The notes under the pieces were generated by a model. That model worked only from the letters and a program-made list of their open reading frames with translations, searched no databases and was not told the origin of the DNA. Positions 16,966 through 26,257 of a stretch of 64,000 nt of DNA are shown in pieces. Every line of letters begins with the position of its first letter. The stretch's first letter is position 1. The translations under genes and the position numbers were made by a program. Origin of the DNA: Bacteroides neonati (GTDB taxonomy: Bacteria > Bacteroidota > Bacteroidia > Bacteroidales > Bacteroidaceae); assembly GCF_000499785.1 (NCBI RefSeq), contig NZ_HG726020.1:558001-622000 (forward strand), in the 5' to 3' direction.

Positions 16966-18199
16966 TTACATGCAAGAAAAAATATCTATAAACAATTTTG
17001 CTAATATAATGGGGGTTTCCAAAGCGACATTGCAACGCTGGGAAGCAAATGGTACCTATATTCCACAAACAGGTGATGATGGAAGTAAATATTTCTACAC
17101 CAAAGATTTACTTCACGTTCCTCATATAAGAGAAATGATTAACTCATCCTGGGAGCAAGAAATGCAAATACAGCCTATACGCCCATACACATCAATTGAA
17201 CTATTTGCAGGAGCAGGTGGTTTAGCATTGGGTATGGAAAAGGCAGGTTTCAGACATATTTTATTAAATGAAGTAGATCATGATGCGTGTGCAACGTTAC
17301 GATATAATCGCCCGGCATGGCGTGTGGAAGAAAATGACGTCAGAAACATCCCTTTTGCACAGTTTGCTAACCAAATCGATTTCTTATCCGGAGGATTTCC
17401 GTGTCAAGCATTTTCCTATGCAGGTAAACAAGGAGGATTTAATGATACCAGAGGAACTCTATTCTTTGAATTAGCAAGAGCCGTACAAGAAATTCGTCCA
17501 AAAGTCTTTATGGGTGAAAATGTAAAAGGTCTCACTGCCCATGACGGAGGAAAAACACTAGAAACGATTAAAAATGTAATTAGCGAACTTGGATATACAC
17601 TCATAGAGCCAAGAGTTTTGCGTGCTATTCAATATCAAGTTCCACAGAAGCGAGAGCGTCTGATTCTCATTGCAATTAGAAATGATTTTGCCGAACATGT
17701 TCGATTTCACTGGCCAGAGCCATATCATCGAATAATGACTCTTCAGGATGCTTTTTACAAAGGCGAGTTATATGATACTGATGTACCTATTTCAGCAGGG
17801 CAGAAGTATCCTCCCAAGAAACAAAAAGTAATGGAACAAATACCTATGGGAGGTTATTGGAAGGATCTACCAATCGAAATTCAAAAAGAATATATGGGAG
17901 GAAGCTTTCACTTAGAAGGTGGAAAAACAGGAATGGCTCGCAGACTTTCACTACATGAACCAAGCTTAACTCTGACGTGTTCCCCCGCGCAGAAGCAAAC
18001 AGAGCGTTGTCATCCAGTCGAAACACGCCCTTTAACAGTACGCGAATATGCACGTATCCAAACATTCCCGGATCAGTGGAGTTTTTCGGGCTCTCTTTCA
18101 TCGCAGTACAAGCAAATAGGGAATGCCGTTCCGGTAAATTTAGCTCATGCAATCGGGCGTTCTTTAATTCGCCTACTAAATGAGATAGAACGTTTATAA
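16946..18199 (+). CDS. DNA (cytosine-5) methyltransferase with N-terminal HTH
   Basis: 417 residues. Motif order is that of C5-methyltransferases: motif I FAGAGG (87-92), motif IV with catalytic Cys153 (GGFPCQAFSYAG), motif VI ENVKGL, motif VIII QKRERLILIAIR, then IX REYARIQTFPD and X YKQIGNAVPVNLA. An extra N-terminal domain (about 9-60, FANIMGVSKATLQRWEANG then YFYTKDLL) looks like a MerR-type helix-turn-helix. Other methyltransferases use such a domain to repress their own operon; no separate controller gene is present. The first ATG lies inside the endonuclease gene; ATG 16970 just after its stop is an alternative. AT-rich like its partner. Confidence 0.93.
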   Translation: MAFQTFNYMQEKISINNFANIMGVSKATLQRWEANGTYIPQTGDDGSKYFYTKDLLHVPHIREMINSSWEQEMQIQPIRPYTSIELFAGAGGLALGMEKAGFRHILLNEVDHDACATLRYNRPAWRVEENDVRNIPFAQFANQIDFLSGGFPCQAFSYAGKQGGFNDTRGTLFFELARAVQEIRPKVFMGENVKGLTAHDGGKTLETIKNVISELGYTLIEPRVLRAIQYQVPQKRERLILIAIRNDFAEHVRFHWPEPYHRIMTLQDAFYKGELYDTDVPISAGQKYPPKKQKVMEQIPMGGYWKDLPIEIQKEYMGGSFHLEGGKTGMARRLSLHEPSLTLTCSPAQKQTERCHPVETRPLTVREYARIQTFPDQWSFSGSLSSQYKQIGNAVPVNLAHAIGRSLIRLLNEIERL

Positions 18200-18266
18200 A
18201 TAAAAAATTGACTTAATATACTGATATCCTGACCAAAAACAAGCGAACAACTCGCACCTTTCGCAC

Positions 18267-18305
18267 AAAAGGCGGTGGCGTTTTTTTAAAACACCACCGC
18301 CTTTT
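18267..18305. terminator. Bidirectional terminator between methyltransferase and the glp operon end
   Basis: Arms 18267-18283 and 18289-18305 form a 17-bp stem (one mismatch, c/a) with A and T runs on both sides, so it works on either strand. It separates the convergent R-M operon and the frameshifted gene. Confidence 0.85.
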
Positions 18306-18358
18306 GTTAGTTTCCCGCTCTCTTTTCAAAGAAAACGATCGCCTTTTTTATCTCAGCC

Positions 18359-18716
18359 TTACTCCCACTCGCCTGCCCGGAGTTTCTTTTCGTAAGAGAC
18401 AAGCGTTTCGACAGACAGAACTTTTCCATTATCGGCATTGGTCACTTCGATGACCGAGGACAATACACGGAAGATACGTTCGTAATTTCTCAGACCATGA
18501 TAAGTCAGCTCGCCTTGTTCGATAGCCTTGACCACCAAGCGAACATACGCCTTGGGGCATCCTCGGTAATCTATTTTATCGGGAGCAAGTTGTAGTAGCT
18601 CTCGCTCGAGGTGACCGATTACTCTTTTTTTTATCAAGAGCCTCGATGAGTTGTTTGCTCGACTCGGCGATTTGCTTATCCAACTCTTGTAGTTCAATTC
18701 TCCTTGTTTCGTACAT
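18359..18716 (-). pseudogene. Unrecognised ~118-residue gene broken at an A8 run
   Basis: Reading from ATG 18716 gives MYETRRIELQELDKQIAESS and continues to LIEALDKKKSNR, then stops after 46 residues. A second frame continues with RVIGHLERELLQLAPDKIDY to GEWE and TAA at 18359. The frames meet at eight A on the minus strand (18625-18632); seven A would join them as LIEALDKKRVIGHLE. Alternatives are a sequencing error, a real mutation, or slippage at the run that makes some full-length product. An all-downstream reading needs a TTG start at about 18697. The product is helical and charged, no family recognised. It lies 21 bp after glpT, so it is the last gene of that operon. Confidence 0.6.
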
Positions 18717-18737
18717 ATTACTTTTAGTTTTTAGTTA

Positions 18738-20096
18738 TTACTCATCTTGCCCTTTGTATGGCTTGGTATTCCATACCAACAGTGCCAGCAGCACCGACAG
18801 CAAGGCTGCACCAATCCAGAAAAAGTTGATATAGGTAAAGTCGTATCTTTCGACACCATTTACTACCGTTTTATTGCCCTCTATCAATACGCCGCTCATT
18901 ACATCTTGCAACCCCGCTCCTATGTAACTGGCAACACCCACAACACCCAGTGCAGCACCCGAAGCACTGCGCGGAGCGATATCGACCGCCATCAGTCCGC
19001 CCAAGAAGCAAATAAGTACACCGATGCCCAACCCAAAGAGTATCATTGCCAATACATCGACCCAGAAATGAACCCCGGGTGCAAGTAGAAAGAAGCAAAG
19101 AGCCACTACGTTCATCAGCCCGAAGATAAGCGCAGGAACGTTGCGACGACCACCAAAGAAGCGATCGGAGATCACACCCGAAAATACCGTACCGATGATT
19201 CCGCAAACGGAACTAATCGAGATAATCAAACTGGCATCGAGCGTGCTATAACCTTTCTGAGCTTCGAGGTAAAACACACCCCAACTATTGACTGCATAGC
19301 GACTGATGTACATAAAGGCACTCGACAGAGCCAGAATCCAAACAGCAGGATTGCGCAATACAGCGCGTTGGGCACGATTGAAATCGGCTGTATCGACCGT
19401 ATTCTGAGAGGTGTTTGCGGTGGGGAGATTCACCGCCGGAAGCCCTTTGCTCTGAGGCGAATCATGAAAGAAACGCCAAATGACCAGTGTACCGATAAGC
19501 CCCACTACTCCTGCACCCAAAAAGCCATATCGCCACCCCAAAACGCTAACGATAGAAGCCACGATGATGAACGTGAGTGCTTCGCCTATGTTGTGGCTGG
19601 CCGACCAAAATCCGTAGTAAGTGCCGCGCTCCTTGTCGGTAAACCAACGCGAAAGCCCTACCACGCACGAGGCTGCCCCCATGGATTGAAACCAACCGCT
19701 GATGCCCCACAGAATAGCAAAAAGGATAAACGATGGGGTGAAACCCAAACAAAGATTGATGACTGCAGTTACCAACAGTCCGGTAGTCATGAACCGATTG
19801 ATGTTACTTCGATCGGCCAGAAATCCATTGGTAAACTTGCCAATGGCATAGGTAAAGAAGAGTACCGAGCCGATGATACCCAACTCTGTTTCGGAGAAGA
19901 CTCCTTCGTCTACAATCGGTTTTTTTACTACGTTCAGACTGAGTCGGCAAACGTAATACATACCGTATCCGATGGTTGCAGAGAGAAAAGTAGACCATTG
20001 GAAGAGCTTGAGAAGACGTTTATCTCGAGACGAAAACTCCTCGCTACAAGGCTTCGCCGGGGAAGCCTTGTAGAATTGAATGAGTTGTTTAAACAT
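18738..20096 (-). CDS. glpT: GlpT-like organophosphate:phosphate antiporter (MFS)
   Basis: 452 residues, about 12 membrane segments, organophosphate:phosphate antiporter family. Typical stretches: IGYGMYYVCRLSLNVVKKPI near the start and FTYAIGKFTNGFLADRSNIN between helices 2 and 3. In this family glycerol-3-phosphate enters in exchange for phosphate across the inner membrane. It starts 1 bp after the glycerophosphodiester phosphodiesterase stop, so the enzyme's product is the obvious substrate. GlpT rather than UhpT is chosen from that context. A central loop (about residues 205-235) carries a Thr/Asn-rich insert. Confidence 0.92.
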   Translation of the reverse strand: MFKQLIQFYKASPAKPCSEEFSSRDKRLLKLFQWSTFLSATIGYGMYYVCRLSLNVVKKPIVDEGVFSETELGIIGSVLFFTYAIGKFTNGFLADRSNINRFMTTGLLVTAVINLCLGFTPSFILFAILWGISGWFQSMGAASCVVGLSRWFTDKERGTYYGFWSASHNIGEALTFIIVASIVSVLGWRYGFLGAGVVGLIGTLVIWRFFHDSPQSKGLPAVNLPTANTSQNTVDTADFNRAQRAVLRNPAVWILALSSAFMYISRYAVNSWGVFYLEAQKGYSTLDASLIISISSVCGIIGTVFSGVISDRFFGGRRNVPALIFGLMNVVALCFFLLAPGVHFWVDVLAMILFGLGIGVLICFLGGLMAVDIAPRSASGAALGVVGVASYIGAGLQDVMSGVLIEGNKTVVNGVERYDFTYINFFWIGAALLSVLLALLVWNTKPYKGQDE

Positions 20097-20097
20097 A

Positions 20098-21027
20098 TTA
20101 TTCTCGAGGAGCCTTTAAGTCGCGACGATTTTTAGCTCGAAGATACTCGATCAGATAGGCCGGACGATCGGTTTGCAGGATGCTCGCATCGAGCGTATCG
20201 ATCAGGTAGCCGTAGCCTCGGTCGGGGTTTTCGAGCGACTGGTCGTCGTCATGTGCTCCGGCCATGGTGTCCCACAAAGTATTGTACCATATCCGGCTTT
20301 TGCCTTTAAGCAAGCGAGCCACCTCCTTGGGTGCAGGGTTCGTGTCCGACAAATAAAGCAATTCGAACGCTACGGGCTTCAATCCTTTCAGGTAGTCGTG
20401 TATCTGCTGCATCGCATCGGGTTGGTCGAGGTCTACAATGGGCATAAAGAGCACCTTATCGAGATAGCGGCCAAACTCCCGCTTCACCTGTTCGAGAGGC
20501 TTCTTACCTTTCATGATGACCTGATCGGTGGTGCCTGTCTTCTCTAACACCGCATATACTTCGTCGAAGATATCGTACGATTTATCGAGGTTGACCATGA
20601 TACGACCTTTGGCCAGCAACAATGCTTCTTCGAGTGTGGGAATGGTGTGCTTGGTTCGGATGGCACATCCGTTTCGCAGATTCAGTGTTTTGAGCGAGTC
20701 GAGCGTCCACTCATCAACCTTTCCTTTGCCGGTGGTGGTTCGGTCGATCTTGGTGTCGTGCATCAGTATCAATTGCCCGTCTTTGGTTTTGGCTACGTCG
20801 AGCTCAACAATATCGACACCCATTTTTATGGCGTTCTCGATGGCTGCCAGAGAGTTTTCGGGAGCATAACGCCAGTCGCCCCGGTGTGCCACCACGAGCA
20901 CATCGGCCGACGAGGGGTCGAGAAGAGTGGCTCTGATCTTATCCGACGGTCTGTTTTGTGCTTCAACATTGACTCCGCTGCTTCCTATGAGCAACAACGA
21001 AATACAAATCAGTATAATCTTATTCAT
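20098..21027 (-). CDS. glpQ: Periplasmic glycerophosphodiester phosphodiesterase
   Basis: 309 residues with a signal peptide (MNKIILICISLLLIGSSGVN ending about VEAQ). The GDPD catalytic core is clear: VVAHRGDWRYAPENSLAAIE, VDIVELDVAKTKDGQLILMHD (catalytic and metal-binding His/Glu/Asp), and IDRTTTGKG. It cleaves glycerophosphodiesters, such as deacylated phospholipid head groups, into sn-glycerol-3-phosphate and an alcohol in the periplasm. It lies between a SusD-like lipoprotein and the GlpT-like antiporter, completing import, cleavage and uptake. Length is slightly shorter than E. coli GlpQ. The tail LRAKNRRDLKAPRE is charged. Confidence 0.95.
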   Translation of the reverse strand: MNKIILICISLLLIGSSGVNVEAQNRPSDKIRATLLDPSSADVLVVAHRGDWRYAPENSLAAIENAIKMGVDIVELDVAKTKDGQLILMHDTKIDRTTTGKGKVDEWTLDSLKTLNLRNGCAIRTKHTIPTLEEALLLAKGRIMVNLDKSYDIFDEVYAVLEKTGTTDQVIMKGKKPLEQVKREFGRYLDKVLFMPIVDLDQPDAMQQIHDYLKGLKPVAFELLYLSDTNPAPKEVARLLKGKSRIWYNTLWDTMAGAHDDDQSLENPDRGYGYLIDTLDASILQTDRPAYLIEYLRAKNRRDLKAPRE

Positions 21028-21087
21028 GAGGTTTTAGTTCTTTGATTTATTATTTTTCCTTTGGCTTATTATTTTGTCCTTGACTCA

Positions 21088-22458
21088 TTATTTGATGGTG
21101 TATCCCTCGTTTTGCCAACCGGTTGCATCGTTTACATTCTCGATTTCGGCCTGTGGAATGGGGTATAACTGACGATAAGCATCTACGCCCGGAAACACAG
21201 TGGCGAATTGACGGGTACGCACCAGATCGAACCAGCGATCGCACTCTAAAGCCAACTCCAACCGACGCTCCTTATAAACAGCCTTTCGGAAGGCTTCTTT
21301 AGTGGGAAGTTCTGCCATACTTTTAACCGATAGTCCGGCATTTTTCCGCACGGCATTGAGCGCATCAAAAGCACCTTGCGTAGGGGTAAGGGTTGTTTCG
21401 TTGAGTGCTTCGGCATACATCAGCATCACTTCGGCACAACGCAATACGGGAAAGTCGGCACTGGTTTCATTGTTCGTGGCAGGTGCATTGAACTTGCCCG
21501 GACGCTGACCGCTACCGGTAGGAGCTACCAAGGCTTTGCGATTGTCGGCGTTGCTTTCGAACTCACCGGGTTCGAGCGAAATAATGTTGCCATTGTCGTT
21601 GTTGCGATAGCGATTGTTTTGATGAGCCGACTCTCCCACTCCTCCTTTGAGATACTGAACGGCGAAGATGATGTCTTTGCTCGTTTTCAAATCATTCGGA
21701 AAAGTCAACGGCATAGGTACCAGAGAGAGTGCCTTGCCGGACTTAACGGCAGCAACAACGGGGGTTAGCTCGGTGATTACATCGGCAGTTTTGCCTTGAT
21801 ATAAATACACTTTGGCCAAGAGCGTTTGTGCGGCATACGAGGTGGCGCGTCCGCGCTCCTGCTCGGGCCATGTGGCGGGAAGAGCTTTGGCCACGGTGAG
21901 GTCTTTCACGATCTGTGCATACGCTTCGCTCACCGGAGCGCGTTTATTATTACGAGCCTCCTCTACGGTTTGCGTATGGGTAATCACAGGCACGTTTCCC
22001 CACAAACGTACCAGATTGAAATAGCACAAAGCACGAATAAACGATGCTTGTCCGGCAATCTTCGTTCGCTGATCGTCATTCATCTGCACATTGTCCATGT
22101 TTTGCAAGATGAGATTACAACGATAGATGGTGGTATAGAGCGAAAGCCACGAACCGGACAGGTTCGAGTTGGCAGGTGTTTCGGTAAATACCTCTATTTG
22201 GTAAGTAATTCCTCCACTGGCACCCGAATTGTCGTTCTTCACATTGTCACCTCGTGTTTCCATCAAGGTCATAAACTTGGCACCGTACTGATCGCCTGAC
22301 TGCAATTCGTCGTACGCACCGATAATACCGCCCTCGAGTCCTTTTACATCTGTATAAAAGGTTTCCTCGGTAGGAAAGTCGATCGGTTTCAAGTCAAGAA
22401 AGCTGTTACAACCCGAAAGGATTGCAACTAAAAAAGCGGATAATATAATTCGTTTCAT
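21088..22458 (-). CDS. SusD/RagB-family surface lipoprotein
   Basis: 456 residues. The signal peptide ends at a lipobox LSGC (Cys about 17), so it is lipid-anchored on the outer membrane. SusD-type TPR-like features are visible: ETFYTDVKGLEGGIIGAYDE, RALCYFNLVRLWGNVPVI, YAAQTLLAKVYLYQGK, LRCAEVMLMYAEALNE and ERRLELALECDRWFDLVRT. It follows the SusC-like receptor by 19 bp and would act as its lid. From the enzyme and transporter next door I infer glycerophosphodiesters or a related phosphorylated polyol as ligand, an uncommon substrate class for SusCD pairs. Confidence 0.95.
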   Translation of the reverse strand: MKRIILSAFLVAILSGCNSFLDLKPIDFPTEETFYTDVKGLEGGIIGAYDELQSGDQYGAKFMTLMETRGDNVKNDNSGASGGITYQIEVFTETPANSNLSGSWLSLYTTIYRCNLILQNMDNVQMNDDQRTKIAGQASFIRALCYFNLVRLWGNVPVITHTQTVEEARNNKRAPVSEAYAQIVKDLTVAKALPATWPEQERGRATSYAAQTLLAKVYLYQGKTADVITELTPVVAAVKSGKALSLVPMPLTFPNDLKTSKDIIFAVQYLKGGVGESAHQNNRYRNNDNGNIISLEPGEFESNADNRKALVAPTGSGQRPGKFNAPATNNETSADFPVLRCAEVMLMYAEALNETTLTPTQGAFDALNAVRKNAGLSVKSMAELPTKEAFRKAVYKERRLELALECDRWFDLVRTRQFATVFPGVDAYRQLYPIPQAEIENVNDATGWQNEGYTIK

Positions 22459-22477
22459 GCGCTGGTTGTTTTTTAAG

Positions 22478-25400
22478 TTAGAAAGTAAGATTTACACCGA
22501 TCGAGGTGGTTCGGGCAAGCGGATATACTCCGTAGTCTTCGCCATTGGTGGTAGCTGCGCTGCGGTTGGACACCTCGGGATTGTAGCCCTCGTACTTGGT
22601 AAAGGTAAACGGATTTTGTACAGAGCAATAGATGCGTGCCGACTGAAGATAGGCTTTGCGTATCCAGTTTGCCGGCAAGGTGTAGCCAAGCGAAATGTTC
22701 TTGATTCTCAAATACGAACCATCCTCAACGTGCCAGGTAGAGGTTGTTCCGTTCTGCCCTTTGCTCACACGGTTGGCGCGTACGTTCATGCCGCTGCCGG
22801 TATCGGTTTCGGATTTCCACCGGTCGAGGGCTCCTTTGTAGTTGTTCATGTTTCCTTCGTGGTTGTAGAAGTAACGGCGCGAAAGGTTCAGTATCTCATT
22901 GCCATACACCCCTTGGAAGGTAATGCCGAAGTCGACACCCTTCCAGGCCAGCGTGGCACCGAAACCATACGTAAAGTCGGGCATATAGTTGCCAACAATG
23001 GCACGGTCGGTATCGGATATATCGAGAATACCGTCGCCGTTGACATCTTTGTATTTAAAGTCGCCCGGTTTCGTATCGGCAAGTCCATAATTGGTTGGAG
23101 AGTCTTTGTAGTGTAGTGTTGCATCGACTTCGGCCTGATTCAGGAAGACGCCTTCGACCACCGGTAAGTAGTAAGAACCGATAGCCTCGCCTACGCGGGT
23201 AATGAAGTAAGCATTGCTCACCGAACCCGAAGAGATGATGTCGGCATTGCCCGGCCCCAACTCTTTGACCTCATTGATGTTCTTGGAGATATTGAAATAG
23301 ACTGTCCAATTAAAATCTCCCATCTGGTGGCTGGTAGCGATATTGAATTCTACTCCTTTATTGTTCACCTTACCGATGTTTTCCAGACGTGTGTCATAGC
23401 CTGTGGTCATGGGTACGGGTACATTGAGCAATAGGTCGTAGGTGTTACTATTGTAGAGGTCGAGACCAAGGGTGAGCCGGTTGTGAAAGAAAGAAGCATC
23501 GAAACCGACATTGACTTGTGCCGTCTTCTCCCACCGCAACCCGGGGTTCGGCATGCTGCTGGGGGCGGCACCTTTGATGAGCTGCGGACTCGATCCGCCG
23601 AGCACATAGCTATAATAGCCTACTTCGCCTTGCGCGCCATAGTTGGGGATACGGAAATTTCCGGTTAAACCGTAGCTGGCACGCAGCTTAAGGTCGTCGA
23701 TAAAGGTGAGCGACTTCATGAAAGCCTCTTCGGTCATGCGCCAGCCGGCAGAAACGGAAGGGAACCATCCCCAGCGATTGTCTTTGCCAAAACGGGAAGC
23801 TCCATCGGCACGGACGGCTCCCGAAAGCATGTATCGCCCCAGGTAGTTGTACTGCACACGGGCAAGACCCGACAACAAAGCCCACTCCGAGGCGTGTGAG
23901 TTGCCACGGGTCACTGTTCCGGCATTCAGCGTAGGAATACCATTGGTGATGAATCCGTTGGCAAAAGCATAATTACTCTCATCGCGCTGATATTGCATGG
24001 TCCATCCCGCCAATGCGTTGAGCGAATGTCCTTTGTACTCTTTATTGAAACTCAGCGTTTGCTCGAACAGCCAGTTGTAGAGTTTGGCTGTTTTGGAGGT
24101 TGCCTCAGGCACCGATTCGGGGTTTCCGGCAGTGTTGGATATCGGAAGTGTTGAGGGACGGAACGTATCTTGCGAATTGTTATAAATATCCATACCAAAA
24201 TTGGCGCGATATTTTAAACTCGGCAACAAAGCCACCTCACCATAAATATTTCCGAACATACGCGAAACCTTCGTCTGATCTTTCTGCAACAAGGCCAGTG
24301 CTACCGGATTCCAAACCTGAGTTTGGCTGTTGCCGATCCTAACAGACCCGTCGGGCATAATCGTTTCGGTATCGGGGCTCCAGGCATTTTGAGCAAAGTT
24401 AAAAGTTCCGTCGGCATTGTATACCGAAAAGATAGGAGCACTGTGCAAGGCAGAGGCAATAATACCACCTCCGTCGCTATTGTAAGCTCCATCGGCATTG
24501 ACTGCGTTCTCTATCGTCACCGAAGGGTTGAAGGCCAGCCCGAATGTAAAGATACCCTCGGTTACATCGAGATTGAAACGGGCACCGTAACGAGTGAAGT
24601 CGCTATTGATAATAACACCGTCTTGCTTCAGGTAATCGACCGAAGCATAGTATTTTACTTTCGAGCTGCCACCCGCCACAGATACCGAATGATTTTGTAT
24701 GCCGGCCGTGCGAAAGATTTCGTCTTGCCAGTTGGTATCGGTCAATCCTTTTTCGCCGTTCAAATAAGGTAAAATCTCTCGGGGTATGATGGTATTGTAA
24801 TCGTTGCCCGTATTGGCCAAACGAACGGCGTTATTGTCCTTTATATTGAAGTTCAACACGGGCTTGTTCTGAGTTATCAGCTTATTGTTGATAGACTGCA
24901 TCTTATCTACATACGTATTGTTGCGTGAATCGTTCACCAAATCGGCATACTCGTAAGCATTGAGCATATCAATCTGTTTGGATACGGTTTGAAACCCATA
25001 ATAGCCATTGTAAGAGACAGTCGATTTGCCCTCTTTACCTTTCTTTGTCGTAATCAAGACCACTCCATTGGAACCCCGGGAGCCGTAAATGGCCGATGAG
25101 GAAGCGTCTTTTAATACTTCGATCGACTCCACGTCGTTCATATTGAACGTATTCAACTGTTCCTTGGCCAATGGCACACCGTCGACAACATACAACGGAG
25201 AGGTGCCGGCCGTAATCGTTCCGGTGCCACGCACCTTTATTTGCAACGAAGATCCGGGTGCACCTGTCGACTGAGAAACCTGCACACCGGGCATTTTGCC
25301 CACCATGGCCTCGGCCATCGAAGTCACAGGTTGTCCTTTCATATCGCTTGAGCGGATACTGGCAATGGCCGTAGTTACATCGCGCTTCTTTTGCACTCCG

Positions 25401-26038
25401 TAGCCAACAACCACTACCTCGTCGAGTGCCTTACTATCTTCGTGCAGGGTGATCGTTGCCAAACTCTTATCCTTGGCCGATAAGGCAATGGACTTATATC
25501 CGATATAAGAAACGGTGAGCTGGGCAGACTCAGGCACATCGGCCAATGAGTATCGTCCGTCGATGTTAGTAATGGTTCCGATGGAGGTTCCCTCGACCAG
25601 AATACTGGCTCCGATAATCGGATCGCCACTCTCATCGATCACTACCCCGCTGATCGCTTTGCTTTTCTGCTTCTGCTGAACAATTTCGCCGGACGGCTGT
25701 TTGCTCACGGCAATCGTACGATTTGTCTTGTTAAAATAAAGCTTCGATTGGGTCGTTATCTCATTCAGTACCTGCGTCAGGTCGGCGTTCTTCACATCGA
25801 GCGAAATACGCGGTGCATTGCCTACCACCTCTTGATCATAGAAGAATTTGAACTGAGTCAACTGACTCAGTTTGTTGAAAACATTTTCGACTGTTTCGTT
25901 TTGTACACGAAGGGTAATGTGGCTATCCTTCAAGGCCTGAGCCCGAACAGGAACAGTGGTAAGTGCTGTTAATAGTAAAAAAGCTAAAAAGAGAACGCTA
26001 TTTTTACTTTTCACTTTACAAGTATGAATTATATTCAT
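22478..26038 (-). CDS. SusC/RagA-family TonB-dependent receptor with STN domain
   Basis: 1186 residues from ATG 26038. A longer reading to 26107 adds 23 residues ahead of the signal peptide (core SVLFLAFLLLTALTTVPVRA) and is unlikely. Order: STN domain (about 37-110, ITLRVQNETVENVFNKLSQL), carboxypeptidase-like domain (about 130-205, SGVVIDESGDPIIGASI), plug with TonB box DEVVVVGYG and VPLAKEQLNTFNMNDVESIE, then a 22-strand-type barrel ending in TTSIGVNLTF. With the FecR and ECF sigma genes upstream it is both transporter and signal transducer. SusD and the phosphodiesterase follow. Confidence 0.96.
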   Translation of the reverse strand: MNIIHTCKVKSKNSVLFLAFLLLTALTTVPVRAQALKDSHITLRVQNETVENVFNKLSQLTQFKFFYDQEVVGNAPRISLDVKNADLTQVLNEITTQSKLYFNKTNRTIAVSKQPSGEIVQQKQKSKAISGVVIDESGDPIIGASILVEGTSIGTITNIDGRYSLADVPESAQLTVSYIGYKSIALSAKDKSLATITLHEDSKALDEVVVVGYGVQKKRDVTTAIASIRSSDMKGQPVTSMAEAMVGKMPGVQVSQSTGAPGSSLQIKVRGTGTITAGTSPLYVVDGVPLAKEQLNTFNMNDVESIEVLKDASSSAIYGSRGSNGVVLITTKKGKEGKSTVSYNGYYGFQTVSKQIDMLNAYEYADLVNDSRNNTYVDKMQSINNKLITQNKPVLNFNIKDNNAVRLANTGNDYNTIIPREILPYLNGEKGLTDTNWQDEIFRTAGIQNHSVSVAGGSSKVKYYASVDYLKQDGVIINSDFTRYGARFNLDVTEGIFTFGLAFNPSVTIENAVNADGAYNSDGGGIIASALHSAPIFSVYNADGTFNFAQNAWSPDTETIMPDGSVRIGNSQTQVWNPVALALLQKDQTKVSRMFGNIYGEVALLPSLKYRANFGMDIYNNSQDTFRPSTLPISNTAGNPESVPEATSKTAKLYNWLFEQTLSFNKEYKGHSLNALAGWTMQYQRDESNYAFANGFITNGIPTLNAGTVTRGNSHASEWALLSGLARVQYNYLGRYMLSGAVRADGASRFGKDNRWGWFPSVSAGWRMTEEAFMKSLTFIDDLKLRASYGLTGNFRIPNYGAQGEVGYYSYVLGGSSPQLIKGAAPSSMPNPGLRWEKTAQVNVGFDASFFHNRLTLGLDLYNSNTYDLLLNVPVPMTTGYDTRLENIGKVNNKGVEFNIATSHQMGDFNWTVYFNISKNINEVKELGPGNADIISSGSVSNAYFITRVGEAIGSYYLPVVEGVFLNQAEVDATLHYKDSPTNYGLADTKPGDFKYKDVNGDGILDISDTDRAIVGNYMPDFTYGFGATLAWKGVDFGITFQGVYGNEILNLSRRYFYNHEGNMNNYKGALDRWKSETDTGSGMNVRANRVSKGQNGTTSTWHVEDGSYLRIKNISLGYTLPANWIRKAYLQSARIYCSVQNPFTFTKYEGYNPEVSNRSAATTNGEDYGVYPLARTTSIGVNLTF

Positions 26039-26146
26039 AAATTTGTGCGTTTTAGTGATTTTGTCTAAAGTTATTAAAAACGAGTAACACACAGGAGAGG
26101 AATTCATTTGGGTCGAAGCGAATGAATGCCTACTCAGAGTTACAGG

Positions 26147-26186
26147 GATAGGGGCACTCCTGAGGAATGCTCCTATTCTTTTTTTT
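26147..26186 (+). terminator. Hairpin with T8 between fecR and susC-like gene
   Basis: Arms 26147-26160 and 26164-26178 pair imperfectly around a 3-nt loop and are followed by eight T on the + strand. Genes here are on the - strand, so as a terminator it would block antisense transcription. The first sigma/FecR locus has a hairpin in the same place and orientation (3070-3102). Confidence 0.5.
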
Positions 26187-26257
26187 CGGAAGTGGTGCTA
26201 GGTGGGTGTTCTTTTCATAATTTTACAGATACGTAAGGGGTTTAACAATGAGTGAAT

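Noticed and set aside
18620..18640. Programmed -1 frameshift on A-AAA-AAG
   Set aside because: After a -1 shift the next codons are GAG TAA, an immediate stop. The join needs +1 or loss of one A.
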